From Allolobophora icterica (Eukaryota; Annelida; Clitellata; Crassiclitellata; Lumbricidae), in assembly GCA_963556255.1 (NCBI GenBank), contig OY744611.1, positions 36,819,485 to 36,883,484 of the forward strand: 64,000 nucleotides of DNA. Reading direction: 5' to 3'. Positions 24,801 through 39,700 of this stretch are shown here, in pieces. The translations under genes were made by a program, and so were the position numbers. Every line of letters begins with the position of its first letter. Position 1 is the first letter of the stretch. The notes under the pieces were generated by a model. The model made no database searches. It was not told the DNA's origin and worked only from the letters and a program-made list of their open reading frames with translations.

Positions 24801-27800
24801 TTCTTATGAAAATGTTCAGTAAGACTACATTACTAAACAGACGATAGCAGACAAGCAAACGATCTTACGCTGGTTGACGTTCTTCTTGAGGAAGACAAGC
24901 TGACGTTTCTTCTCCGAGACATGTACCTTGTGTTTCTTCAACGACGGACACTGACAGCTCGACTGTTGCCGTGACGACTGATCAGCTGACATGTCGTTAT
25001 GACGACACTTGTAGATACGCAGTTTGCCCTGTTCGTTGTGCCGACATTCCCACTCCTAAGAAACGTTAAGCAACCACAACCTGTACAACGGTTTCATTCA
25101 AGAAAACAGTGTACAGCATTGCTGTAAGAATGACTCTCCATAAACACAAACTTTCAAGGGTTAGAGGTCAAGTTTCTTTTAAACATACTGGAGCAATCCA
25201 AGCAAATCCTGTAAAGCCTTGCGAAAGGCAATACAAGGCAGGTCGGCTTGAGCACCAGTAGTCTCAGCCGAGACTGTTGGGGTATAGGTCAGCTCACCCA
25301 ACCAAGTCAGCTCTTACCTGGTTTTCAGCACATGGCGGCTGGTACTCGGGCTTACGACACTCATCCTCCAGCCTCTGCTCTTTCGTCTGAACCAGGCGAT
25401 TGTACTGCGCCTCCAGTTTCTCCTGAACTTTTAGCTTCCTTTGTGTAAGCTTCCTGTCAATAAAACCAGTCATCCAACCAACCAGCTCAGTCAAGTTGTT
25501 GTCTCGTTAATAGCAAAAAGCAATACATTTAAAAAAATTCACTTAAACTTCCTACAAACAATGGCTAAAACAGAAGGACAAATTCACGTTAGGTTCACTT
25601 AAAATAAGTGTTTTGATATAGGATTTTTTGTAGCACTGTGTGTATTTGGCAGCTGTGAAGAGCCTTAGACATGTCCTTTTAGCAGATGCATCCATATCAA
25701 TAACCACAACGAAGACCACTGCCAACCACGCTAGCAATGTGACAGCAAATGGACCTCCATCCTTTTCAGTCGTTTAAGTCCAATGCAATTCTCGTGTTTA
25801 GCCTCTCTGCATCATCGATTATGTCTCCATAAATCTTCTGCTGTCTTCATCTTAGTTTTCTCTGGCTTTCTTTGAGTTTTGCACTCTGTGCCTTCTTCAG
25901 CAAGCTTTACATAACAGCTTTAGTAACAGAAGCCAGAATACTCACACCCCTAACAATGACTATTTATGCATTTTCGGTTTATTTAGTTACATTAACTGCA
26001 CTTCATAAATACTCGTATAATAATAGTAATAATAATTAAACTGATGACATGTACAAATTACTAGTCGTTCAGTCAGATCATTTATAAAATTAATTTCACT
26101 TCTGCCTGAAAATCAATTAACAGAAAGATTAACGAGCTTACCCTCGCTCCACCAGGAAAGTATCCCTCCACACCCGCTTCTTCCGTATCTCATCACTGTT
26201 GTCAAGAAAAATCAGACAGAGCTTCAGAATGAGATATTATAACAATATTCCTTCACTCCCTGTCTACGAGAACCAATTTCCCACGAAGTAAGCCCAGACA
26301 ACGAATTCGTCAGCGATGACGAAGCAGATTGCAAAAGCAATCAGCTATAAAAGCAATTGATTCTGGCTGAGAATAATGCCATAAATCGCCAGCACAGATT
26401 ACAGATTGTCTCCTAGATGCTGCCTGCAGCTGTCACTATCGACGTGTTGTCTCCTAGTGACAGACAATCGTGATGTGACAGGCTTATCAAGATTGCTACA
26501 CAGAGATCTAATTCACTGATAGGTGGACCCAGTACCACATCGTTCAAGTCCACTCTGACAGTGGAACTTCAGGAATGATTCATTCAGGTTAGCACGTACA
26601 TCAGTAAAAGCCATTCAAACCCACAACCACACACACGCAAACATACAAAGACAAGGAGAGGCAGTAATACACACACACACAGACAGATATACAGTATGAA
26701 AGACAGAAAGCAATAATATACTATCATCATCGTCATCATCCGTTCCTGACGCCAGCAATGGCGGCGATGGTTACAAATAAATGACCTCCATTGTCCTCGG
26801 TCATTTGTCAAGTCTATTGTCCCCCTTAGAGCAAGTCCAAGTGATGTTATGTCCTCACTTATATTATCTATCCAGCATAGTCTTGGTCTGCCTCTGTTTC
26901 TGTTTCCTTTACATACAGTATTTCATAGGCAGACAGATAACAATACACAGGCAGACAAACACTCACACTCACAGAGACAAGATAGAGACGAAGACAGACA
27001 CAGCATGGAATTCATAAAAAATCCAGCAGTTTGAAGCCTTAGATGTTGTTGACGGGATGTCAATCAACCGGGCCACTGAAGCAGAACAGCCACTGAAGAG
27101 AAGAGGGTCGTTACTGAAAGAGAGAAAACAGAGACAGCGCGGACTAAACGAACCAAAAGAGGCAGGATGGATTCAATCAGCCACTTGGAAGACCAGCATA
27201 CCACCTGCGCCGTCTCTCTCTCTCTCTCTCTGTCAAGTGCTCTCACAAGGGGTCCCCAGCAAAGCCTGCTAGTGGGAAAGTGCTCAAATGATGTAATGTC
27301 ATATTAACCTTACCATAACCGGGTCTTAGCCTTACTAGGTACTACTTTGCAGAGGCCAGAAGCGGGCAGAAAGTGGCAAAGAATAGCAGGGTATCTTCAA
27401 GTGAATCTGTTTTATTATCACAACAACACTTTCAAGCAGTGTAAAAAAGTGAAGTGATTTAAATGAGGTGACAACATCAAACACAGGAGTTTTATAGATT
27501 GTTAGAATATTACTGCACAAATTGTAAACACACGTATACCAAAATAAAAGCACACAAAAACACAAATACACATCTACACACAACTTCAAGAGATTACCCT
27601 GAAAAATCCCCACAAAATTTCCCCTTGGTCATTCACCACAGGACAATTCTTGAAAGAGCTATTAACACTTTAACGATGAGAGTGTACCAACAGCGACTGG
27701 GAAATCAATGCAGCTTGTCATTAACGTGTTAACTAATAGGTTTCAGCGTTGTTATATGGTAATGGTTTCATGTTTGTTCGTTTATAAGTCATTACCCTTT

Positions 27801-29782
27801 TTTACACCAAACTGATGATTGTCAGGTGATTAGCAATTATTCATCTGCTTGTTGTCAGGGCATTTCATGTAGGCTAAAATAAGCTTTAGCAAGCTGCTTA
27901 TAGACTTGTTGTTCTCATCAAACTCAAAAATAACTTAACCCTTTAACTACGAGCATGTACTAAAATGCATGGAAAACTAATCCCCTCGTCATTAAAGGAT
28001 TAGGTTGGCTTTAAGAGGCTTTTAAAAAGAAAGGTTCTATCGAGATGTCTATATCCACATGTACAGAACGTCAAGAATAATAAATGATGAAATTTGCTGG
28101 AATAAAAGCAAGGAAGAGAAGTGCATCACCTTCTAGGCTCATCCGTGCCTTCAAAGAGCTTTAAGATGGAGCTTCCGTCCATGTGGTCAGGAACAGGGAC
28201 TCCAGCGATGTCCAACATTGTAGGTGCCAGGTCCAGATTTAGCACAATATTTGGCACTCTGTGACAGATAAAGAAAGAAGAAATAACGTGAGGTTCAATT
28301 CTGAAACAGGAAACACCCAGTAATCAAATTTCAATGTCATACAACTGTAATGGTAACTGTAATACAACTGTAAGACCTGCTTATGTAAGTGTATATATAT
28401 ATAGTTGAGTTTAACTCTTCTATTAGGTGTTGAGTGATGTTTAATATATTGTGGTAATTTAGTCTGTCAACGTTAATTAATCAGCCATCATCTAGAGTGA
28501 TAAAATTACCTAAGGTTAGGGGATAATTTGAAATTCGAGATTATGGATGAGTAAGATTCTGATTGGATGGATTAAATTTAAAAAAAACGGACTATTGAAA
28601 AACTGTCGACTGCTCGGATTAGAAAGATAGTTAGTTGATATAATGTGAGGTGAAGCAACACATGATCCTAACTGTAACTGCTAATCTGTACAGAGGCCCT
28701 TCAAGAAAAAGCTTCTCAGCGGTGCTTTTGATTTGACAACACACAACACAGTCACACAGAATGGCTTTCGAGTGCTTACAGTCTACAGGAGGCAAAGGAA
28801 GACGAAGAAACACATGTCTCCTGCATTACTGGACTAAGTATATAATCTCTTCTAGACCAGAAGCACTTCAAAAGAAATATGCTTTCATCAGGTGAAGAAT
28901 GGTATCTGAAATTTGCAGACCCCGATTGAGAGCCATTCAGTAAAGTTACAGAGCCCTCCACAAGATATCTACTCCAACATGAATGTGTGAAGTCGGTAAT
29001 GAAGTCTGTCTGGATGCACGTAAGCATTGAAGCGTTTGAATACTGCCTTTTCAGACTCTCTCAAAAGCACAGCCTACATGGTACTCTCTCTCTCTCTGTT
29101 TGTCTTTCTCTGTCTGTCTGTTTGTCTTTCTCTCTCACACATCATAACAAGTGTGAATTACATTAGACTTAGAGAATACATTGGAGCAGAACCACAAGGA
29201 ACAGAAAGTCTGAGCAGCAATGTGACTACATTGCTGAAACTAAGTGTGCCTTCCCTTTCACTACGCATACAGCACAATATGGGGTTAATCATCCTGCAAA
29301 TGCTCTTCACCCATTTGGCCCGAGACTACCTCATTGGATTATGCATGCCGATTTCTTCCTGCCACAACCTGCATCATTTGCACTGTCATTTGCATTGTCA
29401 TTTGCATTGTCATTTGCATTCAGCAACTCACAGTGATTTCCACATTACTATAAATAAAAACTAGACGATATGGTTCAAGGAGTTTCACCGCTGCTGGACC
29501 ATCTGTCTGGAACAGCCTACCGCAAGGCGTGGGAAACCACCAGCTGTCAATCAATTGGAAACCACCAGCTGTCAATCAATTGGAAACAACCAGCTGTCAA
29601 TCAATTCATTTAGAATAGGACTTCCAACAACAATGTTTCTTTAACACTTTGATGACGAGGGTGTACTAAAAGCGACTGGGAAACCAATGCAGCTCGTTGC
29701 TAAAGTGTTAAGCACAACCACATGACTTAGTGAGTCTGTGACAGCCTAGGCTGACAAAATTCTGTAAAATTAAAATGCCTAT

Positions 29783-29835
<53 letters not shown>

Positions 29836-31133
29836 TAGCAGAAGATTAATAAATGCATGAACTCAAGGAAACACCAGGTCACAACAAGCCTCAGAACGGG
29901 TTGGCTTCTTCTTGATATTGTTCTTTCAGCAGCTCAGGTTCTACAATACTATTTGGTCCAAGAGACACATTGCAACAGATGTTGTTCAAGCTAGAAGTCC
30001 AAAACTACACAGGCACTGAGGCAACAAAAGCAGAAAGCCAAAAGACATGAATCAAACACGAAAGGAAGCCCAAGAATAATATTACAGCAAATCATCTAAG
30101 CATTAAAACACTGTCACATGGTCTTAATTATCTAAATCTTTATTAAGATAATAAAGCAACTGATTAAAATAATTGCTATCACACTGGCACACTTCTAAAA
30201 CATTAACAAAATACATAAGGTACTGAAAAATATGTAGATGTTTATCTACTGGCATCTGTATTGCATTTTTTTTATGAACACCTCATCTCTCAGAAGTGCT
30301 GACAAGTCAAACCGTCGAAATGCACCAAGGGACCAAACCACAGACACCTATGAAAAAACTTGGGAGGCAGGGAGGTCAGCAGACAGGCAGGAAGGCAGAC
30401 TGATAGGCAGAGCCTGGAGGCAGGGAGGCAGACAGACAGTCCAGACTGCTTTATAGACAAGCCAAGGCTGCCGCTTAGCCCATCAGTCATCTCTAGATTA
30501 TTGGTGGCGGTACAAGGATACTGGGCCTCTGTAATGGCGGCAGCTGATCAAAGGGTGGCAATTGGAGATACAGGACATATCACTCATTCGAACCCATCTA
30601 ATGACATCCTACTCGGCTCAACATCTCCTTAATCAACTTGCACAGCACAGCACATCACATACTATGAGGCAGTGACCTGATATTTTCTGGTATTTTAGGT
30701 CCTCTCATGAAGAAGGGAACTTTGATGTCGAACTCATAGGGCATGGCTTTTCCCTTGACAAGACCGTACTGGCCGAGGTGATAGCCGTGGTCTGACGTAT
30801 AGATGATGTACGTGTTGTCCAACTCTCCAATCTCGTCAAGCATTTCACACACCTGATACAAATCACACAAAAACGGCTGAAATGCAGATTTTGCAAATCT
30901 ACCACAAACAGTCTTCACCAGCTTTTACTCTTCAACTACAGAAAGTCTTGCATCTGAGAACTTACAATCAAAAGTTTACCTTGTAGGATAAGGGGGCGTG
31001 AACTCCAAATTTCTGAAGCACTACTTGAAAGCTAAGCACACCTCACCTTCGCAAAGCTAACCCTCATGATAACTTGCAGTATGGTTAAAAAGTCATCCCA
31101 AACATCAAGTCAACAAGACAAAAAATTATATAT

Positions 31134-31171
<38 letters not shown>

Positions 31172-31204
31172 TGGAGAGAGGGAGGGAGGAAGGAAGGGAG
31201 AGAG

Positions 31205-31287
<83 letters not shown>

Positions 31288-33620
31288 GAGTAAAGAGGAA
31301 AAGGAAGGAGACATATTAAGCATCTTCTGTGTGTATATATATATATATATATATAATTTGCATGCATATACATATACATATATGTATATATACATACATA
31401 TATACATATATATACATATATATATACATATATATACATATATATACATATATATACATATATATATATATATGTATATACACACGCATGTGGTCTCTAT
31501 AGTAGGTGAAGTATGACTGTGGATAATATATCTGAAGAGTTTTGAAAGTGTCTGATAGACCTCCAGAAGGGAAGACCTCTGGCCGTGTATTATTTTTATG
31601 CAAGTGTGCAGCTGCACACTCAAAATCTGTCTTTTAACAACCTCTCCAAAAGCCATTAAGCAAACTAAAAAGGCTTCCCTTACAAGACCATAATCATTAC
31701 CAAGGTGAAAGTTTAGGGCACAGAGCTGTTCTTTTGGGATAACGCTGCACAGGTCGATGAACTGGTAGAAGGTAATACACAGATACATATCAATGAACTG
31801 GTAGACGGTAATAAACAGATATATCAATGAACTGGTAGAAGGTAATAAATGGATGTATCGTTGTCTGCCTGTAAACGAGTCTTGTATTTGAGTCGAGCTG
31901 AACAGGTGGCCTACTTACTACATGCCCTACGCATATACCAAACATACACGGTGCAGTTTTTCCTAAGAAACAATTACAGAAAACAGCAGCCAAATCCTTT
32001 CATCCTCCTCTGTCCTTTCATCTCAGTTTCCTCTTTAAGTTATTACCCTTCATGTTTGCCTTTTACCTCTCATTCTACCTTAACATTCTATCTGTCTGTC
32101 TCTCTCACTCACGCCCTTCTGTGTCATCTCCCTTATCCTGCTCCATTTCTTATTAATCCTGGGTCTATGTCTACTTCCTTTTCCTCTTTACTCTATCTCT
32201 CTCTCTGCGTCTCTCTGTCCCTGTCCCTCCCTCCCTCCCTCCTCCCTCCCTCCCTCCCTCCCCCCACTCTCTCTCTCTCTCTGTCTGTCTGTCTCTGTCT
32301 CTCTCTCTCTCTTCTCTGTATGCAGAATTGTAGATAAGTATGATTTCATGTATGTGTTCAATACTGCATATATGCATGCATACGTGCATGTATATGTCTA
32401 CCTATATATGTCTCTGTCTGTCTCTCCCTTTCTCTCTTTGTCTCCATCTCTTTCTCTCTTTCTCTATGCCATCATTCCTCACCTTTTCAACAGCATCATC
32501 AACTGACTGGAGCGTCTGTAGTCTTTTGACATGAAGTATATCGGTGAAGGCGATCTGAACCGGAAGCATCTTCTGTGTGTACTGCAGCAGCCACTGCTTG
32601 TCTGGATTTGGAGCAAAGTTCCAGCTGGGCGTCCTTAAGAAGCAACGAACAACAGCACCTTCAACAGGTCCTTAAAAGGTGTTATCTAATCCTAAGATAC
32701 ATACGTACACTCAGTCACTCACACGTACATACATATATATACATATACATAATAATATACATGCACACACTTGTATGCATACATACATACTTATACAATA
32801 TACATCATATATATATATATCTATATATATATATATATTTGCAGACATACATACTAATCAAGGCGTCCATCACATGACAATAGATTCTGAAGCAGCATAG
32901 TTCGAGAATTCGCATTTTATGAATTTAAAAAATTATAATATTTCACGAGTTTTAACGAATTTCAAAACTGGCAACAAATTTTATTATCTGTTTACTTTTC
33001 AACTTTAAAGCAAGTGTCAATGTCACATGCAATCAATCAGCTGTAAAAAACTAGCTGACTAGCAACACAAAAGTAATTGAATATCAGTAGAGACTTGAAC
33101 TTCGAATTCTATCATAGTTGTGGTATGTGACTGTAAGTGTCAGTCAGCCCAACAATAGCCCAACGAATTTTTATGAATTTCTATGAATTTTAAAATAGGT
33201 CAAAAATCCACGAATTTTTACGAATTTTAAAACCGAAAGTCACGAATTCTCGAACTATGTGAAGCAGTGAAGCCACTGTATGTGTGTCCCCACAGTTAAT
33301 TTGAATATCAAAGCAATTCAAGGCATTTTTGTTAGAGTCATGAAAATCAGGTCCAAGTGATTCCTGTGTGTTCCATCTGTTTTAGTTAGATGTATATTTC
33401 TGCACCTATTTGCTTCAGAGCAGGTCTTCCTTTGTCAAAGGCACATCAACGTCAACCGTCAGTCAGTCAGTGAGCCAAATTGTTTCCAGCTAGCTACTGA
33501 TCTTGGACACCAAAAAACAAACCAGCAGCGGCAGCAGTCCAAGCAGAGGAAGAGGCAGAGAGAGACAGACAGACAGACAGAGACAGACAGAGACAGACAG
33601 AGACAGACAGACAAAGACAC

Positions 33621-33651
<31 letters not shown>

Positions 33652-36600
33652 TATCACAGACATCGGGCCCATCTCAGAGGTTGTTGATAAGACATAGTCA
33701 TCGTTTACTTGGCATCTGGCATCAGACAATACAAAAACTCTGTAGGTAATTACCAAAGAGTGATGAAGAAAGATGCAAGAAGTAGGCCCACCCTTCTACC
33801 ATGTTGCATGAATTACAGTTACCCAGCCAAAGAGCCACCCACCACTGGTGGGAACTGCGCCTGTTCCACCACCCACAGAATCTCCCTCTGCTATCCGGTC
33901 TACCCTGCCAATTGAAGTTTCCCTGAAAACCACCCTCCATTGACACTGTATCTAACCACAAGATTCAGTGTAAACTATCAAAATGTTGTGATGGAAGTGC
34001 CCAGTACATTCGTGCAATGTAAGGAAACACAACTTGATACACATAGATGCAATTTAAAACTGAGACTAAAAATACAGACACAGGACGAGAGACAGACAGA
34101 CAGAGACAGACACAGAGACAGTGAGACAGACCGTGACCAGATGTACAGTACCTGTGAGTTTTGACATCAAAGAACTTGTTCTGGTACTGAGGTGCAGCAT
34201 CTTCAGGGCCATGAGGTGCAGGCATGCTCAGGACCATTGCAACCGGTCTAAAAATCACCAGCACATAAATCACGAGGTCATAATCCATTTCAACAGCAAC
34301 TGCTTCAGCAGCTCACTTTTTAAGCCCAGTCTTCACATTCTGCAGCGATGGAGGAGGATGATGAGGGGGAGGAAAAGGAAGAGCAGGGGAGAAGGAACAG
34401 AAGAGCAGTCACTTAACACTTTAACAATGAGCTGCATTGGTTTCCCAGTCTCTCTTAGTACACTCTCGTCGTTAAAGTGTTAACTACTTAGAGGTGCTAT
34501 CGTGGGAGCACCTCTACGTAGTTATCTCGAGGTGCTATAAAAATTAGCAATCACGATTACTTAAGCCAAACCTAAGAGGCAGAGCATGGGAAGAGAGCAA
34601 ATTCAACTTCTTTTCATTTCTTCAGGCGTAACACATCGATCAGGCGTAATGCATCGATCAGGCATAACGCATCGATCAGGCGTAATGCATCGATCAGGTG
34701 TAACACATCGATCAGGCGTAACACATCGATCAGGCGTAATGCATCGATCAGGCATAACGCATCGATCAGGCGTAATGCATCGATCAGGTGTAACACATCG
34801 ATCAGGCGTAACACATCGATCAAGCGTAACACATCAATCAGGCGTAACACATCGATCAGTCGTCACTCGAAGTCAAACAGTTGCTGGAAAAGCTCAGTTT
34901 AAATCCAGTAGGAATGCAGACTGAGTCAGGCTGTGGTGGGTAAGTAAGTTGAAACAGATGACTCCATGGGAATCTTCAGGAATTTTTGTAGGGGTGCAAC
35001 ATTTTTTTCGAGGAGGGGGAAAATGACGTTTTTGCATTCATGAACACAGAACAAGTGACAACTTTAAAATAAATAATGGTCAAGGACTCTACCTAATAAT
35101 TGTTTTTCGCATTGAAAATCGTGCTGGAACTGTTGTAATAATCGTAATAATCCAAAGATTTTATTTTTGTAAAATATTCGCAAAATTCAGGGGGGGGGCA
35201 AATGTTCCCTCTTGTTCCCATGTGCAGACGCCCATGGATGACTCTCAAGTTTAGACTTTAAGGACACCAAAGAATTGACAGAACATCTGGCGTTGGGCAG
35301 TGAATTCCAAAGCTCTGGACCAGTTGGACCAGCCACTGTATCTTGTATTCCCTCTGACGACATTTGCATAACCAGTTAAGGAAGCAAACTGCTTACACAA
35401 CTGCACCACTCCCTAGAATTCAAATTAACTCAGTATGCCAGATGGCTGATGTCAGCAAAGGCATCTACTCTTACCAAATGGTCTAAGTTTCCACTCTGGT
35501 GTTAAAGAACTCACTTCTGTGGATACCACTGCTTGGATTCCCGGAAGAAATCGACACTTCGGTTGGCTATGAGATCAGTTAGGTAGTCTTTGTAATAGTC
35601 ATCTTCATGCTTGACCTTCGTCATATTATGCATGATCGAGTAGTTGTAGAACCGGGTATTACGAACTAACCCCATCCATTCGGTCCATCCAGGGGGAATG
35701 TAAGCCCCCGTGAAGTCGTTCAAATATTTGCCAAAGTAGCCTGTGAAAAATAACATAAAATATATCTTTAAAGGCACCTTTGAAAATCTGTTATTCCCAA
35801 AATAACAGTCCTGTTACTAGACAACCACGTCTTGGAGATGTCCTTAAAACTCAAAAGGTGCTATATAAATAACCACATGCAAGCATGCATATTGCATAAC
35901 CATAACCATAGGTTTTTATTGTTTCCGACAGCAACAGAAAAAGAGCAAAAAACTTCATAATTGCAAACATTTCACTAATCACTGCAACATTTCACTAATC
36001 ACTGCAACATTTCACTAATCGCTGCAACATTTCACTAATCACTGCAACATTTCACTAATCGCTGCAACATTTCACTAATCACTGCAACATTTCACTAATC
36101 GCTGCAACATTTCACTAATCGCTGCAACATTTCACTAATCACTGCAACATTTCACTAATCGCTGCAACATTTCACTAATCGCTGCAACATTTCACTAATC
36201 ACTGCAACATTTCACTAATCACTGCAACATTTCACTAATCACTGCAACATTTCACTAATCGCTGCAACATTTCACTAATCACTGCAACATTTCACTAATC
36301 ACTGCAACATTTCACTAATCGCTGCAACATTTCACTAATCGCTGCAACATTTCACTAATCGCTGCAACATTTCACTAATCACTGCAACATTTCACTAATC
36401 GCTGCAACATTTCACTAATCGCTGCAACATTTCACTAATCACTGCAACATTTCACTAATCACTGCAACATTTCACTAATCGCTGCAACATTTCACTAATC
36501 ACTGCAAAACAATGGGAGTAAAGCAGAAACCCTAAAGGGAAACAAGTCCTGACTAGTTTATAGGGTCACCCTTTCATCAAAGTATTATCTGGGTGGTAAA

Positions 36601-36674
36601 ATTATATAATAATGCATATTCATATGAGAGAATAATGGTAATGGTAATATTGCATACACACACTCACATACACA

Positions 36675-36706
<32 letters not shown>

Positions 36707-36708
36707 CA

Positions 36709-36771
<63 letters not shown>

Positions 36772-39700
36772 TGTCACCTATCAACTCTGGATGGGCAGCC
36801 ATTGTTTGAAGTTTGCACTCTCTGCGTGTACAGGACCCTATGACTGGAAATTCTTCTAGTTATCCGAGCTCTGCTTGTCCATTCATGAACTTAGGACAAA
36901 CAACATCATTTACGCTACTGCAGAGAGCGCATCCTATTGATTTCTCTTCAAACAGTGCTACATAAATTCAAAATTACAATAACAATGCAATGCCCTTTTA
37001 ATTTAAACATTAAGACTTTCAAAAGCAATGGTTACAGCCGACTGAGACAAACAAGCTGCCTCATATTTGAGCAGAAATGAAACAGGAGGGAGGAAACCAA
37101 AAGGCAAGCCATATCTTCGGCAAACGAGCTGAACATACCTGTTCTGTAGCCGGCACCATCCAGGTAGGTTCCAAAGTTCTTTGTTTCGTGTGTCTGTCTC
37201 CATTGTGGTGAAGAGCAGTTGTCGTTGTTGGTGTAGGTATTGTGATTATGAACATACATTCCGGTCAGCATTGAACTTCGAGACGGGCAGCACATCGGCG
37301 TCGTGACAAAGGCGTTGGGAAATGTAGCACCGCCATCTCGCAAGTACTTCATTGTCTTTGGCATAAAATTCAACGATCCTAACAAGGAAAAGACAAAGAG
37401 CAGAAAATTAAAACTAAACAATTTTCTTTGTCTTTCATTGCCCATTATTCTCTCATATGAACCTCCATTTGTCAAAGACTTAATATTTTACTCTGGCCTT
37501 CACAAGACTCTGCCTTGCCTCATATATCAAACATTTATCCATAACTCAGAGTCAGATTCAGTGCCTTTGCACGCATAATAAATGCTCTAAATATACAAGT
37601 AAATAAAACTGCTTATAACCATAATCATAATTGCCAATTCATAAGGCAGAGGTGCTCCTAATCTAACAAAATGAAACCACGATCAAATAGAATGGTGTGC
37701 AAGTGCTTTTGGACAAGAAGCAACGAGGCTAAAGCTCAGATGGCAGATTGTTAGACAAAGTATTGCACGAGGATAGGCCGACCACAGCAAAACTTCTATT
37801 GTGAACTGTGGAAGTGTGGGCCTGTGGAACAACCAAATCACTTTGCGCAGCAGAATTGAGAAATCTGCGACCAGCAATGGAAGAGACTGACAATAATAAT
37901 GAACGAAGATAAAATTAAATTAAATCTGAAAGTCTGACAGCATAATACAGATGACAAGTTGGTGACAAAATGGATTTTCAAGTTTACAAGACTACAAACA
38001 AATTTTTTATGGATCGCATCCTGCTTTTGGTAATAACTTCTACTAGAAAGGCTCAGTTTTAATTTAAACTCTATATTTACATTTTACATTTACGTATGCC
38101 GAAAGAATATGATTGGAAATACTGCTCAGCTGATAATAATAAAGAACTCATCAATCTAGCTGTCGCCTAAAGGAAGGCAGCATAAGCACTCATCATTCTA
38201 ACTGTCGCCTAAAGGAAGGCAGCATAAGCACTCATCATTCTAACTGTCGCCTAAAGGAAGGCAGCATATGCGCTCCTCATTCTGACTGTTGCCTAAAGGA
38301 AGGCAGCATATGCACTCATCATTCTAACTGTTGCCTAAAGGAAGGCAGCATATGCGCTCCTCATTCTGACTGTTGCCTAAAGGAAGGCAGCATATGCACT
38401 CATCATTCTAGCTGTTGCTTAAAGGAAAGCAGCATATGCACTCATCATTCTAACTGTTGTTTAAAAGAAGGCAGCACATGCACTCCTCATTCTAACTGTT
38501 GCCTAAAGGAAGGCAGCATATGCAATCATCATTCTAACTGTTGCCTAAAGGAAGGCAGCATATGCAATCATCATTCTAACTGTTGCCTAAAGGAGGGCAG
38601 CATGCATATCATCATTCTAACTGTTGTCTAAAGGAAGGCAGCATATGCAATCATCATTCTAACTGTTGCCTAAAGGAAGGCAGCATGTACACTCATCCTT
38701 CTGATCAGCTGTTGAGCAAAGCATTCTTAAAAATCAGAGATCATCTGTTTCGAATTTCTCGTGTTACTGATTCTCCGGCAGCTGATGATGCCTCTGCACT
38801 TGTCTTAACCTGAAAAAACACTCCTACACGTCGTCCGCGATTCAAATGTTTCATATGAGCTCCAAAGGCAAAACTAAGACCATTGCTAAGTGTGTTCTAG
38901 GATTCATTTCAGCACTTGTGTTACCTTCATAGTCTAGCCACCCAAATACAACGTCTATGGTTACAACTTCTGCCTAACAATTCGCTTCCTGTAGGCCGAT
39001 AAAACATTAACAAGCCATAATCAAGCCACACACAGAGTCATTGACCCACTTTCCTAGCTTTCAATGCCAGACAATTCAAGAAATCCATAACATATCACCC
39101 ACTCAGCAACAGATATTAATTTCACTGGGCAAGAACTCGGCGCAATCACTTTGAAGTGCTTCCTGCTTCGATGTGATACAGTATTACTAAAGTGAAAGAG
39201 TATTGAGGGACCTAGAAAAGTGAAAGAGCCTTACAAAAGTGGAAGAACATTACTGAAGTGAAAGAGCATTACTGTTCAGTGAAAGAACATTATGGAAGTG
39301 AAAGAGCATTACTGTTCAGTGAAAGAACATTATGGAAGTGAAAGAGCATTACTGTTGAGTGAAAGAACATAATGGAAGTGAAAGAGCATTACTGTTCAGT
39401 GAAAGAACATTATGAAAGTCAAAGAGCATTACTGTTCAGTGAAATAACATTACTGAAGTGCAAGAACAATACAGAAGTGGAAGAACATAACTGCACGACG
39501 TGAAAGAGCACTACCGAAGTGCAATAATATTACTGAAGTGAAAAGAACAATACAGAAGAGAAAGAGCATTACTGTTCAGCGAAATAACATTCCTGAAGTG
39601 AAAGAACATTACTGAAGTGAAAAGAACAATACAGAAGAGAAAAAGCATTACTGTTCAGCGAAATAACATTCCTGAAGTGAAAGAACATTACTGAAGTGAA

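Noticed and set aside
34586..34924. Repetitive HRSGVT protein
   Set aside because: Caused by the 18-bp period of an intronic minisatellite, which keeps several frames open on both strands.
35961..36507. CRISPR-like array
   Set aside because: The 20-bp units are contiguous with no unique spacers, and the context is an intron of an animal gene.
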